Source: Planococcus citri
Lineage: Eukaryota; Arthropoda; Insecta; Hemiptera; Pseudococcidae
Direction of reading: 5' to 3'
Assembly: GCF_950023065.1 (NCBI RefSeq)
Contig: NC_088681.1
Location: 70,404,836 to 70,468,835 of the forward strand
Length of the DNA stretch: 64,000 bases
The first letter of the stretch is position 1. Each line of letters begins with the position of its first letter. The notes under the pieces are model-generated. The model did no database searches, was not told the DNA's origin, and saw only the letters and a program-made list of their open reading frames with translations. Positions 28,601 to 36,011 of the stretch are shown here, in pieces. Position numbers and translations under genes: made by a program.

Positions 28601-31076
28601 CTGATTCTTGTGCATGGGTAATTTTCATCCTAGAATAGCTTCATTTTATAGTTCCCCTCTCTCCTCCTTCGTCAACGGGATGAAAAAATGGAACTTGGGC
28701 CCCTCTCAAAAAATTATTGTCCTATAAAATCCAACCGTTTCGGAGGGAGAAGAGTAGGGCAAAAAGTGAGATTCAAAATAAGAGCCACTCCAATAAATTT
28801 AGGATATCTAAAAATCACTAACAATGTTCTAAAAAAAAAAAAAAACCTTAATTCTGATAGTCCGGCATATGACAATAAGAGTAATTGCACCCCGCCCCCC
28901 GCTGATCCTCCAGGATAACTTTTTTCTTAAAGGGCACATCCTAAGGAACATTTTGAAGCAAACTTCCCCAAAAAAAAGTTGGCCTTACTTACAAAATGGC
29001 GGCCATTTTGATTGACAGATCAGCCGAAATTGCAGATTTTGCGTTTCAACATAGGACTTGCACGAAATTTTTCAAACCTTACAAAGGTAGATCGAAAGGT
29101 CATGCAAAAATTTATCAGCTGTCAAAATTTCAAGTGCTAAAGTGCGTTTTTCGATTTTTGGTGAATTTTTGAAAATCGAATTTAGGCCAAAAATGAGGGA
29201 AAAAATCAAAATGTTAGCAAATTGACCAAGAAAGCTGAAATTTGGGATATACCCTATTTTCGACATGCCAAATCGATTGGAAACGATTTCAACCCGTTTT
29301 GAGCAGTTCTGGAGCCTCCAGCAGATTTTTGAAACTCGAAATTCCCACAAAATTCCATCAAATTGAAGTTGTAAAGCTGAAATTTATTCTAAAAACTAAT
29401 TTCAATACGCTACGAAGTACTGCAGGTGAATTTCAAGTCATTTTGGAGCCTCCAGGAACTTTTTGAAAATTCCTGAAGCCTCCAGCAGATTTTTGAAACT
29501 TTAAATTTTCACAAAATTTCATCAAATGGAGATGGAAAGCTAAAATTACACTCCAATTTTAACACCCTCTGAAGACGACTTCAGGTGGGTTCAAGTCATT
29601 CTAGAGTCTCCAGCGACTTTTTTGAGAGTTACTGGAGCCTCCAGTAGATTTTTGAAACTTGAAATTCCCGCAGCATTAATTTATAAAATGGAGTTGGCAA
29701 GCTGAAATTTACTTCGCAGATTACATGGTGGTTTCAAATGGTTTTAAAGCTCCCAGCTACTTTTAGGAAATTTCAATTTTCCAAAAAAACGCCATACAAC
29801 CTTTCAAAAAGTTGCTGGAGGCTCCAAAACGACTTGAAATCCACCAGCTGTCAACTTCGTAGCGTATTGAAATAAGTTTGCGGAATGAATTTCGACTCTC
29901 TATCTCAGTTTGATGAAATTTTGGGGAAATTTCAAGTTTCAAAAATCTATTGGAGGCTCCAGTAATTTTCAAAAAAGTCGCTGGAGGCTCTAAAATGACG
30001 TGAACCCACCTCAAGTCGTCTTCAGAGGGTGTCAAAATTGGAGTGTAGAGTAAATTTCATCTTTCCATCTCCATTTTATGGAATTTTGTGGGAATTTAAA
30101 GTTTCAAAAATCTGCTGGAGGCTTCAGGAATTTTTAAAAAGTTCCTGGAGGCTCCAAAATGACTTAAAATTCACCTGCAGTACTTCGTAGCGTATTGAAA
30201 TTAGTTTTTAGGATAAATTTCAGCTTTACAACTCCAATTTGATGGAATTTTGTGGGAATTTCGAGTTTCAAAAATCTGCTGGAGCCTCCAGAACGCCTCA
30301 AAACGGGTTGAAACCATTTCCAATCAATTTGGCATGTCGAAAATAGGGTATATCCCAAATTTCAGCTTTCTTGGTCAATTTGCTAACATTTTGATTTTTT
30401 CCCTCATTTTTGGCCTAAATTCGATTTTCAAAAATTCATCAAATATCGAAAAACGCAATTTAGCACTTGAAATTTTGACAGGTGATACATTTTTGCATGA
30501 TCTTTCGATCTACTCTTGTAAAGTTTGAAAAATTTCGTGCAAGTCCTATGTTGAAACGCAAAATCTGCAATTTCGGCTGACCTGTCAATCAAAATGGCCG
30601 CCATTTTGTAAGTAAGGCCAACTTTTTTTTGGGGCAAATTTGCTTTAAAATGTTCCTTAGGATGTCCCCTTTAAGAAATGAGTTGTCCCGGAGAATCAGC
30701 GGGGGGGGGGGTGCAATTACTCCTATTGTCATATGCCGGACTATGAAAGTAAATCCTGAGCTGAATTGAATTCGAAACTGATCTCTAATCGATCACTAAT
30801 GTCAAAATCAAAAATACGATTTTACAGTCAAAATTTATTAGCGCCAGTTAGAACTTTTGAGACACCCTGTACGATAGAGATGGTAAAACGTTACTCTTGT
30901 CTCAGGAGGAATCCGAAGAATTGGATATCGATTTAACGGATCCAGATTTAAACAAAGCAGCGACCAAAATCCAAGCTTCATTCAGAGGGCACAAGGTACG
31001 TAAAGAAGGACCCGAACCGTGCACACCGACCAAAACGATCCCAGTCACAGCGAAAGACGCAAAGGCAAAAAAATAA
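5422..31076 (+). CDS. igl: Calmodulin-binding IQ-motif protein, igloo-like (3 exons, 5' end outside window)
   Basis: Three exons of one + strand gene join in phase: 5422-5580, 18079-18197 and 30906-31076. Together they encode about 149 residues ending in a lysine-rich tail (DAKAKK) and TAA. Each exon carries one IQ motif of the form IQxxxRGxxxR: KIQAAYRGHKVR, KIQASFRGHLTR and KIQASFRGHKVR. Acidic, low-complexity linkers separate the motifs. IQ motifs bind apo-calmodulin. Drosophila igloo, a neuromodulin/neurogranin-like neuronal protein, is built from repeated IQ motifs of exactly this kind. The N-terminal exons were not found in 1-5421 and should lie upstream of the window. The two introns (12.5 and 12.7 kb) are packed with LINEs, hairpin elements and degenerate repeats. 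The IQ family assignment is firm; the igloo name rests on recalled architecture, and another small IQ protein is possible. Confidence 0.72.
5890..7200 (+). repeat. Degenerate ~30-bp tandem repeat tract
   Basis: The tract repeats a drifting unit of about 28-35 bp of the type TTTTGGCAATTTTGACAAAA followed by a few A and a short AGGACTTT-like segment. Dozens of imperfect copies run head to tail. Apparent Phe/Lys-rich open frames on both strands are by-products of the repeat. The same unit recurs in many other tracts listed separately. Confidence 0.75.
7246..8520 (-). mobile_element. LINE endonuclease fragment with internal microsatellite
   Basis: The - strand encodes much of an AP-type endonuclease from a Jockey-superfamily LINE. 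Upstream frames give IEGLSGPKEVILAKIVKNLN and DVLASQET; then comes MKLIIDRPHEKYGSAILVKL, SSVYKPPN, and a degraded RIIVEDFNSHSVSWGY in place of the usual GDFNAH box, then NPDNIFVS and TQHRPIICEI. The frame continues to RKEYI, meets a 145-bp TG/CG microsatellite, and resumes as MTQYKEYVKKF down to 7263. A short tail of three ATTTAG repeats at 7247-7268 marks the 3' end. No reverse transcriptase remains, so this is an internally deleted copy. It sits between two tracts of the ~30-bp degenerate repeat and seems to have inserted into one. Confidence 0.8.
7525..7672 (+). repeat. Compound microsatellite (TG)n(CG)n(TGCG)n(TG)n
   Basis: About 148 bp of alternating purine-pyrimidine: TG repeats, a pure CG block, about 20 TGCG tetramers, then TG repeats and TGATG. 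It interrupts the LINE endonuclease frame and creates a spurious Thr-His/Ala-Arg repeat peptide. Alternating purine-pyrimidine of this length is a classic candidate for left-handed Z-DNA. Confidence 0.95.
8690..8990 (-). repeat. Degenerate ~30-bp repeat tract with conserved end module
   Basis: Same TTTTGGCAA/TTTTGACA-type unit as 5890-7200. The stretch near 8700-8750 is the reverse complement of a module also found near 12160 and 47990 (GAGTTGATGAAAAATTG-like), which suggests these tracts belong to one element family. Confidence 0.6.
8991..11940. other. Intronic DNA, nothing recognised
   Basis: AT-rich intron of the igloo-like gene with scattered CpG. Open frames up to 84 codons (for example 10943-11197) have no domain or splice support. 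A sequence ending CACCCTGTACGAGT near 10130 resembles the terminus of common TACAGGGTG-type elements, but no partner end was found. Confidence 0.3.
11960..12682 (-). repeat. Degenerate repeat tract, first copy of a duplicated segment
   Basis: CAAAATTGTCAAAAA units, the opposite orientation to 5890-7200. The stretch 12330-12682 (GCCTAAAAAGTCCTCTTTTT to AAGTATTGAATTTTG) recurs at 13776-14180 directly after the hairpin element, giving a duplicated flank. Confidence 0.65.
12683..13774. mobile_element. Foldback element with ~390-440-bp inverted arms
   Basis: The left end CACAGTGACTCGGATGGCG matches the reverse complement of the right end (CACAGTGACTCGAATTGCG). Complementarity continues inwards through GCGCATGGCGTTTTACA and TTTTCAACGAG-type segments to about 13130 and 13390. 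A spacer of about 250 bp lies between the arms. Each arm also contains two or three copies of a ~125-bp tandem unit (GGGTCGAGAAACACGAATCT, CCGAAATCAAATTTTG). No transposase frame is present. No clean target duplication of 2-10 bp is visible; instead ~350-400 bp of flank is repeated. Confidence 0.75.
13776..14720 (-). repeat. Degenerate repeat tract, second copy of duplicated segment plus extension
   Basis: It begins with the same GCCTAAAAAGTCCTCTTTTT stretch as 12330 and passes AAGTATTGAATTTTGCC near 14160. It then continues as CAAAATTGTC-type units to about 14700. Poly-C runs occur at 13615 and 14210. Confidence 0.6.
14955..16196. mobile_element. Near-perfect giant hairpin element (~600-bp arms)
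   Basis: The left arm begins AGGGTCATTCCATGCCAAAC and the right arm ends with its reverse complement. The two arms pair almost base for base to a loop of roughly 35-40 bp near 15560-15595, with a mismatch only every few dozen bases (for example AAATCATG against GAATTATG). There is no transposase. The terminal AGGGTCATTCC gives it a discrete transposon-like end, but no target duplication is clear in the T-rich flanks. A read-through transcript of the igloo-like intron would fold here into a ~600-bp dsRNA stem. Confidence 0.88.
16197..18078. other. Intronic DNA, nothing recognised
   Basis: Mixed AT-rich intron with scattered TAGGTA and TACCTACC motifs (17270-17640). Short open frames near 16849-17590 have no support. 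It ends with the pyrimidine-rich acceptor of the second IQ exon. Confidence 0.3.
18079..18197 (+). CDS. igl: igloo-like exon, second IQ motif
   Basis: The acceptor is TTTGTTTTCAG and the donor AAG/GTAAGC. The first two bases (AA) complete a Glu codon with the last base of the previous exon, so the phase matches exactly across a 12.5-kb intron. It reads ELTNAATKIQASFRGHLTRK, then a charged tail ending LKRLDTK, in which helix is likely. The exon ends in phase 0. Confidence 0.8.
18198..18818. other. Intronic DNA, nothing recognised
   Basis: Start of the second igloo intron. It contains a G-rich patch at 18705-18725 (GGGGAGGGGAGGGG-like) that could form a quadruplex; otherwise no repeat or exon. 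Confidence 0.3.
18819..20665. mobile_element. Palindromic 'GTCCGGCATATG' element, copy A (right end lost)
   Basis: The left end TAGTCCGGCATATGACAATA is flanked by TA and followed by a C-run and a GATCCACCGGGACAA segment. The interior is a long palindrome centred near 19586: CAAAGGTAGATCGAAAGATC at 19040 is mirrored at about 20130. The right arm stops at about 20197 without reaching its TIR. It is followed to 20665 by another partial copy in the left-arm orientation, so this copy is rearranged. Repeated segments such as GGAGCCTCCAG/CTGGAGGCTCC occur many times in each arm. Confidence 0.8.
20690..21720 (-). repeat. Degenerate ~30-bp repeat tract
   Basis: CCAAAATTGTCAAAAAG units with TTTTTTG spacers, head to tail, in the same orientation as 11960-12680. 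It ends in long T runs (21690-21810). Confidence 0.7.
21721..23485. other. Intronic DNA, nothing recognised
   Basis: Poly-T tract up to 21810, then unremarkable intron. A - strand frame at 22047-22418 (123 codons) shows no domain and mixed composition. A GAGAGAGACAGAGACAGAGA stretch lies at 22310-22335. Confidence 0.3.
23490..24350 (+). repeat. Degenerate ~30-bp repeat tract, left of RTE insertion
   Basis: TTTTGGCAAAAGCA/TTTTGACAA-type units in the 5890-7200 orientation. The tract resumes after the RTE-like LINE at 25795, so the LINE appears to have inserted into a pre-existing repeat block. Confidence 0.65.
24357..25790 (-). mobile_element. RTE-like LINE, copy 1, internally deleted
   Basis: The - strand carries RT fragments: NKYEPFSWEELDGALKSSRN, GKAPGSDKLPTDLF, IPIFKKGDRNDPGNCRGISL (25550-25167), then MRISSSKTKVMAFEGKEP and SFKYLGCELSYEGEVDA (25052-24861), and degraded thumb sequence down to 24357. 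The segment from RT domain 3 to the FADD box is missing: about 100 bp at 25060-25160 stands where copy 2 has over 300 bp of coding sequence plus insertions. The 3' end is a short CAT/ATG triplet repeat (24362-24379), the microsatellite-like tail typical of RTE elements. Identity to copy 2 is very high over shared parts, so the family moved recently. Confidence 0.85.
25795..26720 (+). repeat. Degenerate ~30-bp repeat tract, right of RTE insertion
   Basis: Continues the 23490-24350 tract in the same orientation (TTTTGACAATTTTAGCAAAA units). It ends near a poly-T run at 26738. Confidence 0.65.
26760..28220. other. Intronic DNA, nothing recognised
   Basis: Non-repetitive intron with a short (TAGG)n run at 27655-27673 and AT-rich DNA rich in GAGTA/TACTCG motifs. 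No exon or element can be supported. Confidence 0.3.
28224..28791. mobile_element. Short TIR element (MITE), possible AAT duplication
   Basis: The left end GGGGTGGCTCTTATTTT pairs with the reverse complement of the right end (GGAGTGGCTCTTATTTT). Both sides are flanked by AAT (28221-28223 and 28792-28794), compatible with a 3-bp target duplication of the PIF/Harbinger type. Inside, a ~180-bp segment (TTTTTACGTTTTTAGATTTT, CCCCTCCCTCC) is tandemly duplicated in diverged form. It has no coding capacity. Confidence 0.6.
28860..30741. mobile_element. Palindromic 'GTCCGGCATATG' element, copy B (complete)
   Basis: Both ends are intact: GTCCGGCATATGACAATA at 28860 and its reverse complement ending at 30741, each flanked by TA (28858-28859, 30742-30743). 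This is the Tc1/mariner-type duplication. The 1.88-kb body is one palindrome centred near 29800 with arms of about 930 bp. Just inside each terminus lies a C- or G-run, then CAAAATGGCGGCCATTTTG-like sequence that is itself palindromic. Multiple CTGGAGGCTCC/GGAGCCTCCAG segments recur along the arms. No transposase is encoded. It is inserted 160 bp upstream of the last igloo exon. Confidence 0.88.
30742..30905. other. Short intron remnant before last igloo exon
   Basis: Contains TTTTGAGACACCCTGTACG at about 30857, the reverse complement of a TACAGGGTGTCTCAAAA-type MITE terminus widespread in insects. No partner is found, so it is probably a solo fragment. Confidence 0.3.
30906..31076 (+). CDS. 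igl: igloo-like terminal exon, third IQ motif and stop
   Basis: The acceptor is CTTGTCTCAG, in phase 0, and the exon runs 57 codons to TAA. An acidic stretch (EESEELDIDLTDPDL) precedes KAATKIQASFRGHKVRK and a Thr/Pro/Lys-rich C-terminus. The acidic segment followed by IQ resembles the neuromodulin-type calmodulin-binding unit. The exon starts about 160 bp after the right end of the palindromic element at 28860-30741. Confidence 0.82.
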   Translation, partial: EESEELDIDLTDPDLNKAATKIQASFRGHKVRKEGPEPCTPTKTIPVTAKDAKAKK

Positions 31077-32385
31077 ACGAACAGCTCTCGGTGATCTCGG
31101 TTTAGCCGGCCGAGACATGTTAGCACTTATTAAGCTGTCTTCGCACAATTTAATAAATTTTATTCGTATCACTTTTCGCCTATTTGTTAAAAAATGTTTT
31201 AATTTTACATGAAGAATTAAATGTTATTTAATACTTTGTTACTGTTAAAAAAAAAAAAAAAATGAGGAAAATTTTCAATTTTTTTTTTTTTATTTACGTT
31301 AAATGTTGAACCAAACTAGTACATATTTTCATGATTTACGCTTAAAAAAAAAAAAAAGATTACGATACAAGAGCGATGTGGTTAATTAACTACCTACGTA
31401 GATTTCAAGGATGGATTTTTTTTTCGTAGTTTGGTGTTCGAGAATGTTTTTTTAATAAAAAAAAAGAATAAAAACTTGTAAAACTGTTACTGTTACTGTT
31501 TATTTTTAAAAAGTAGTTTTATTTTTTAAATTCTAAAGTCTTACCATTATTTAATTATACGATCGTATGTTTATGTTCTTTCGCTTATCTGAGTTGATAA
31601 TTATATTTTATTTATTGCTATTTTTCGGCGAGTGTTTTATTTTATTTTTTTCGTCGATAGAGGTAGACGTGATTTGACCTATCTTTTTAATTCGTACTAT
31701 AAATGGAAATAAACGGTACAAAATTTCGAGTTAACAAATTTGTATTCTTTTATTAGTAAATTAACAAGAGTATATTTAAAAAAGAAAAATAAGATAAAAA
31801 ATTAGGGGCCATTTGTGACATCGAACATCGAAAGGTGAGAATAAAAAAAAAACAATTGGACGAGTATAAAAATGAAAACAATCGTACAGTTGTATAGTTA
31901 ATTAACTGCCAAAATTAGGCGATTAAAAAATGTGTTAGTTAACCATTTGCTAATCGAATCGATGTGTACATACAAATGACCCTAAGTCTTTTACATAAAG
32001 GTAATCGAGAGATGTGAAAATAAACTCGACGATGTTCTTCTTAACCGAGATAACGAATTAAAAATACCAACGCGTGCATCGCTGAGCACATTTTTTTTTT
32101 TTTTATACATGGATTAGATAAAAATAATATTTCACGATAAATTTTATGACCCTTGGATCTCGACAGCATTTCCAATTTAATCGTAAGGTATTATGTGGTT
32201 CAATTTCAATCTAAAAATAGCTTATTGACTCATATCGTAGCTAACGCTTTCTTTATCAGTGTACACAGTCTTAACCAAGTCGACCAACGAAATCTGGTAC
32301 TTGATTTATAAGGTATAATGGCGACACGTCGCTGAGCAATTCCTTAACCGCGATGATACGATACACGACATGCCAAAAGTACCAC
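31077..32385. other. Convergent 3' UTR / intergenic region
   Basis: AT-rich DNA between the two convergent stop codons, with AATAAA on + (31152, 31708) and TTTATT (= AATAAA on -) at 31748 among others. It is free of the transposon and repeat families that surround it, consistent with transcribed 3' UTRs. Confidence 0.4.
31152..31157 (+). promoter_or_regulatory. Candidate polyadenylation signal AATAAA for igloo-like gene
   Basis: A canonical AATAAA lies 76 bp after the stop codon, within AT-rich DNA. A second one is at 31708-31713, so a longer 3' UTR is possible. Which is used cannot be told from sequence alone. Confidence 0.4.
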
Positions 32386-32621
32386 CTAACCCCATTCTGG
32401 TATCTCCAAGTCGAGGAAAATGGTGAAATCCAAGCGACGTAGCGAAGGTGGCAGTGAGTTATAGAAATTCGATTCTAAAGGTACATATGGCGTTATAGTA
32501 TGACTAGTATCGGGGTCTTGGCTGGTTCCAATATCGACGGTATTGCGTTTATCTATCCACGACTCGATGGATTTTATTTCAGACATGTCTCGGAGCTTTT
32601 CCTGGCGTTCTTGGTCTTCTA
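32386..32621 (-). CDS. ZMAT5: ZMAT5 exon 3 and stop
   Basis: The acceptor is TTTATAG. The exon begins with two bases finishing a Leu codon and runs 78 codons to TAG. It contains a charged helix (EDQERQEKLRDMSEIKSIES), WIDKR, and LPPSLRRLDF near the end. This part is poorly conserved in the family apart from the W-x-x-K/R and LPPSL features. Confidence 0.88.
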
Positions 32622-33055
32622 CTATAAACATACGAGGAATACTTATTATATGAGGTAGATGAACGACGAATAGTCAATTAAACGAGCGATATAAATTTGC
32701 GAACGTACGTTGTTGCTTGAAAGACTGTAATTGCTCGCGTGAGTAATGACTTCGGTAACAGTTTTCCTCGAAAGGGCATTGGCCAGTTCTCTCAAACTTG
32801 AAGCATTCCTCTTTGGCGGATTCTTCTTCGATTAATGTTTTCAGATCTATCACACGGTGGTAAATTAAACATCAGAATGATACCATACAATATGAGTTTT
32901 TACTTTTTAGTAATGAAAATTATTGTACCTCTACACGACATGTAGTGGATTTTGCGATTTCTCACGTGAGCTGTTCCGTTGAGGTGTTTTTTACGAGCTT
33001 GCATTTCGTCGACGAAGGATCGGTCGCAGTAATCACAATGGTAACGTTTACCCAT
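32386..33055 (-). CDS. ZMAT5: ZMAT5 / U11-U12 snRNP 20 kDa protein
   Basis: Three phase-matched exons (33055-32929, 32846-32709, 32621-32386) give 166 aa, against about 170 aa for the vertebrate protein. The N-terminus MGKRYHCDYCDRSF begins a U1-C/matrin-type zinc finger with CxxC (residues 7-10) and two histidines (24, 30). Exon 2 holds a perfect C-X8-C-X5-C-X3-H CCCH finger (CFKFERTGQCPFEENCYRSH). The C-terminus keeps an LPPSLR segment and ends EWG. In other animals this protein is part of the U11/U12 di-snRNP, which recognises minor (U12-type) introns in the nucleus. The gene converges with the igloo-like gene and lies head-to-head with a possible small gene. Introns are short (about 80 bp), unlike those of its neighbours. 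The start is the first ATG and matches the family start exactly. Confidence 0.93.
32709..32846 (-). CDS. ZMAT5: ZMAT5 exon 2 (CCCH zinc finger)
   Basis: The acceptor is GTGTGATAG and the donor CAACAAC/GTACGT. It encodes DLKTLIEEESAKEE, then the CCCH finger with spacing 8-5-3, then SREQLQSFKQQ. The exon ends with one base of a split Leu codon. Confidence 0.92.
32929..33055 (-). CDS. ZMAT5: ZMAT5 exon 1 (matrin-type zinc finger)
   Basis: It encodes MGKRYHCDYCDRSF, then the finger helix KKHLNGTAHV, ending YMSCR plus one base at donor G/GTACAA. The single base pairs with AT of exon 2 to give Asp. The CxxC...H...H zinc ligands are all present. Confidence 0.93.
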
Positions 33056-33400
33056 TTTTATTAATTAATTATATTATGAAAGGTAATATTATCCGAGTTT
33101 AGGAGGTTTTCTTTCACAACCGAATGACTGACGAAGGTTGATACGAGTTACTTTGTTGAATGTGGAAATTAAAATACGATTTCAACCTTTTATAGCGAAT
33201 TAAAAATAAAAATTACTCAACAACTTATCATTTTTCGTTGATAACGATTCAAAATGTAAACAAAGCAAAGTTTTATAAAATTACTCGTAATTACGAATTT
33301 TTACCGAAATTCAACCAATCAGAAGTGAGGATGGTTTGCAGCGCTCCTAGTAGCGTTTGATTGAACTACTTAAGAAGGAGAAACACAAGGCTAAAATGGA
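33056..33400. promoter_or_regulatory. Candidate bidirectional promoter region
   Basis: About 340-540 bp separates the ZMAT5 start codon (- strand) from a possible + strand transcription unit whose first ATG is at 33594. It is AT-rich with no obvious transposon sequence, unlike almost all other non-coding DNA here. The role is inferred only from the head-to-head layout; no defined promoter element was identified. Confidence 0.3.
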
Positions 33401-33593
33401 GAGTAACGATGTTTTCTGTGTTTTCCCTCTTCTTTTTAATTTTGTTTTCGTGTGTTTTTATCGGATTTAATGTGTTTCTTGTGATTAATTTTAATTAATT
33501 TTATGATTTATTCATTCTTAGGCACTGTAAAAGAGGATAAAATACAACGGAAATCGTCGTCGTGCAAAAAAGTGTAATGAAAACATCGAGCGA

Positions 33594-35060
33594 ATGATCG
33601 ACTATATAAGCCTGCAGAGCATCGAAGGATCAGAAGATTACCTATTCGTTATCACCTCTGTAAAAATGAAACAAGTTTACGAAAAGTACTGTTCTTCTCA
33701 CCCAAAAGCTGCTCTAATTTTGGACAAGCATAGGTACGTACGATTTTTGAGGAAATTTACAATCACTAATCAATAATCATCTATCTTATTTGATGACTAA
33801 ATCCCCTAATCTCGTCTCGTTGATTCATTTTTGATCCTCATCCTGACACTAGACTACGAGTTAATCGAACTATTTCGTGATCGGCTTTAATTCTGTGCTT
33901 TATTTACTCCATACAGACGAACTACATAGAGTATCGGAAGAAAATGGTGCTACAACTACTGATGGTTATAACTTCTTATCGCTGACCTGAGAAAACCGTT
34001 CCAAAGACCGAATAGTTACAGAAAATGAAACTTATGGTAGAAAGTCTTGTAGAAAGAGGAGACGTCTCTAGATCAAGTCTCCTTTTTTCAACAAAAATTG
34101 CAAAAAAATGTAAGTATCATTTTTCCATCGGTGATTTCCAAAGTCTTTTCTTTTGCCAAATAAACTAGCAAAGATTCTCGCTTTTTACCAAATTTCTGCA
34201 TGCATACGTTTTGTTTTTTGTCTAAAAATGCCAAAAATTGCTATAAAGCCCAATTTGTTTGCTAATAATTGCTAAACAATCACTTTTTTGACAAAAATTA
34301 CGAAAAATTTTTTTCCTTTGCAAAAAAGTTATAATTTTTTCCAAAAATGCTTAAAAATCTCGTCATTAATTTTCTAAATTGCTAAAAAAAAAAACTCTAC
34401 TTTTTACTGAAATTGTCAAAATCTTACTTCTTATCCTGAAATTGCCAGAAATTTCTCTTTTATTATGTCGAAGAAAATTTGTAAAAAGTATGTATAATTT
34501 TTGGCCAATAATGGCTAATGGCCATTAAAAAAAAATAGATTTTTTAATAAAATGATCTGGCTTTTTTGTAATTTTTTTTCTACTCTACCTTAGATTTCTT
34601 TTCCGCACATCTTGTAACTTTTTTGGTTACCAAACTAAAGTTAGCTTCTTTTTTAGCTCTGCTTTAAGAAAAATAGTTCGCGACGTTTTAAGTAATTAAA
34701 AGCAGTTTCAAGAATACGGTATTTTTTAAAAATTTCAAAAATTTTAAATTGAGATTTTTTTTGAAAACTCGATTTCTTAAAATGCGTATAGTAAGTTGTT
34801 AAATTTTGAATCTGTAATTTGAAAATTTGAAAAAAAAAATATCCAGCAAACGTACATCATTTGACTTAATATCTAATTTTCATTGTGATCTGTGCTTATG
34901 TATTGTAGCAATTGATTAAAATTCTTTGTTTTTTTGTTTCGACAGATCCCATAGACTAATCATCAATCGTGGAGTATCAGTAAATTCGATCCGTCCCCTC
35001 CGATGCATTATTTTTAAACAGAATCGAGCAGTAGCGTATAATAGCAACGAATTTTGTTAG
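33594..35060 (+). CDS. Possible two-exon small protein, 84 aa, not recognised
   Basis: Exon 33594-33733 ends CATAG/GTACGTA and joins in phase to 34946-35060, which follows TTTGTTTCGACAG and ends in TAG. The product starts MIDYISLQSIEGSEDYLFV, contains VYEKYCSSHPKAALIL, and ends FKQNRAVAYNSNEFC. The YCSSHPKA stretch faintly recalls the conserved segment of Dbl-homology Rho exchange factors, but no full domain is present, so I assign no function. All three frames are closed just upstream of 33594, which supports that ATG as the start; a good acceptor at about 33521 would place the preceding bases in 5' UTR. The intron (33734-34945) is mostly degenerate CAAAAATTGC-type repeats. It could be a real small gene, or a remnant of an exon from a larger one. 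Confidence 0.35.
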
Positions 35061-35960
35061 TAAAATTGTATCTTCTACGATGAGAAATTAAGTTGAATTT
35101 TGTCCCAAATAGATTTACGTAAGAGCATACTTACTTTGTGTTATGATAATTTTTTGTGAGATTTGTATTTTCATTTTCCATATTCATTTGTCACAGGGTT
35201 TGTACTCGATTACTTATTTTAAAATTCTGGTTGCTAAAAGTTACTATTTTTTTTTAGAATTTGTTGGCCTTACGCCTTACATTTAAATATGTTGATAATA
35301 ATATGAACATTCAATAATTTACAAAAAAAAAATGTATTTCTAGCGTTATGGTTACGAAACTCAGTCTTTGGCTGAAATTGTTAAGGTCTCGCTTTCTGCC
35401 AAAAATACTTAACAAATAAGGTTGGTTTTTGTCGAAATTACCTAAAAATTTCGAATATCTTATTTAAAGAGAAATAATAATAATAAAATGCTCGAGAGTC
35501 GAATGTCTTGTTTTATTACCAAAAAATGCCAAAAAGCCTCGCCTCTTCGCTAAAATGATCAAAGTCTCACTTTTCACCATTATATTTTTTGATAGCTTTT
35601 TGTTACCAAAAAAGTTGTGATAAAGTCTCACTTTTTCCACAAACATTGCACTTAAAGAAATAATTCCCAAATAGACTAGCTTTTTAAAAAAAAAGTTAAC
35701 AAAAATGTTCGCTTATTTATGAATGCCATTAATTGCCAAAGTCTCAATTTTAGGAATCTTCTAATTTGTAACTTGAAAAAACAAAAAATAGTTTCATTTT
35801 TGTGACTTTTTTGCCAAATTTTTTTAAAATCAAAAATTACAAAAAAAATCTCTATATCTAATGTATTTACTAAAATAGTAAAAACCTTGCTATTTCTCCA
35901 AAAATTTACAAAAATTGCAAAAAGTTACAAAATAGACTTATTTTTTTGACAAAAAATTTA
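34080..35960 (-). repeat. Degenerate short repeats in and after the possible small gene
   Basis: CCAAAAATTGCTAAAAA-type units at 34080-34560 and 35370-35960, a diverged version of the ~30-bp repeat with AATTGC replacing AATTGTC. The interval 34600-35360 between them contains the putative exon 34946-35060 and shows no repeat. Confidence 0.5.
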
Positions 35961-36011
35961 GAAAGGTCAGTATCATTCTTTTTTCTGTAAGTTCAATTTT
36001 CTCATTTGAGA

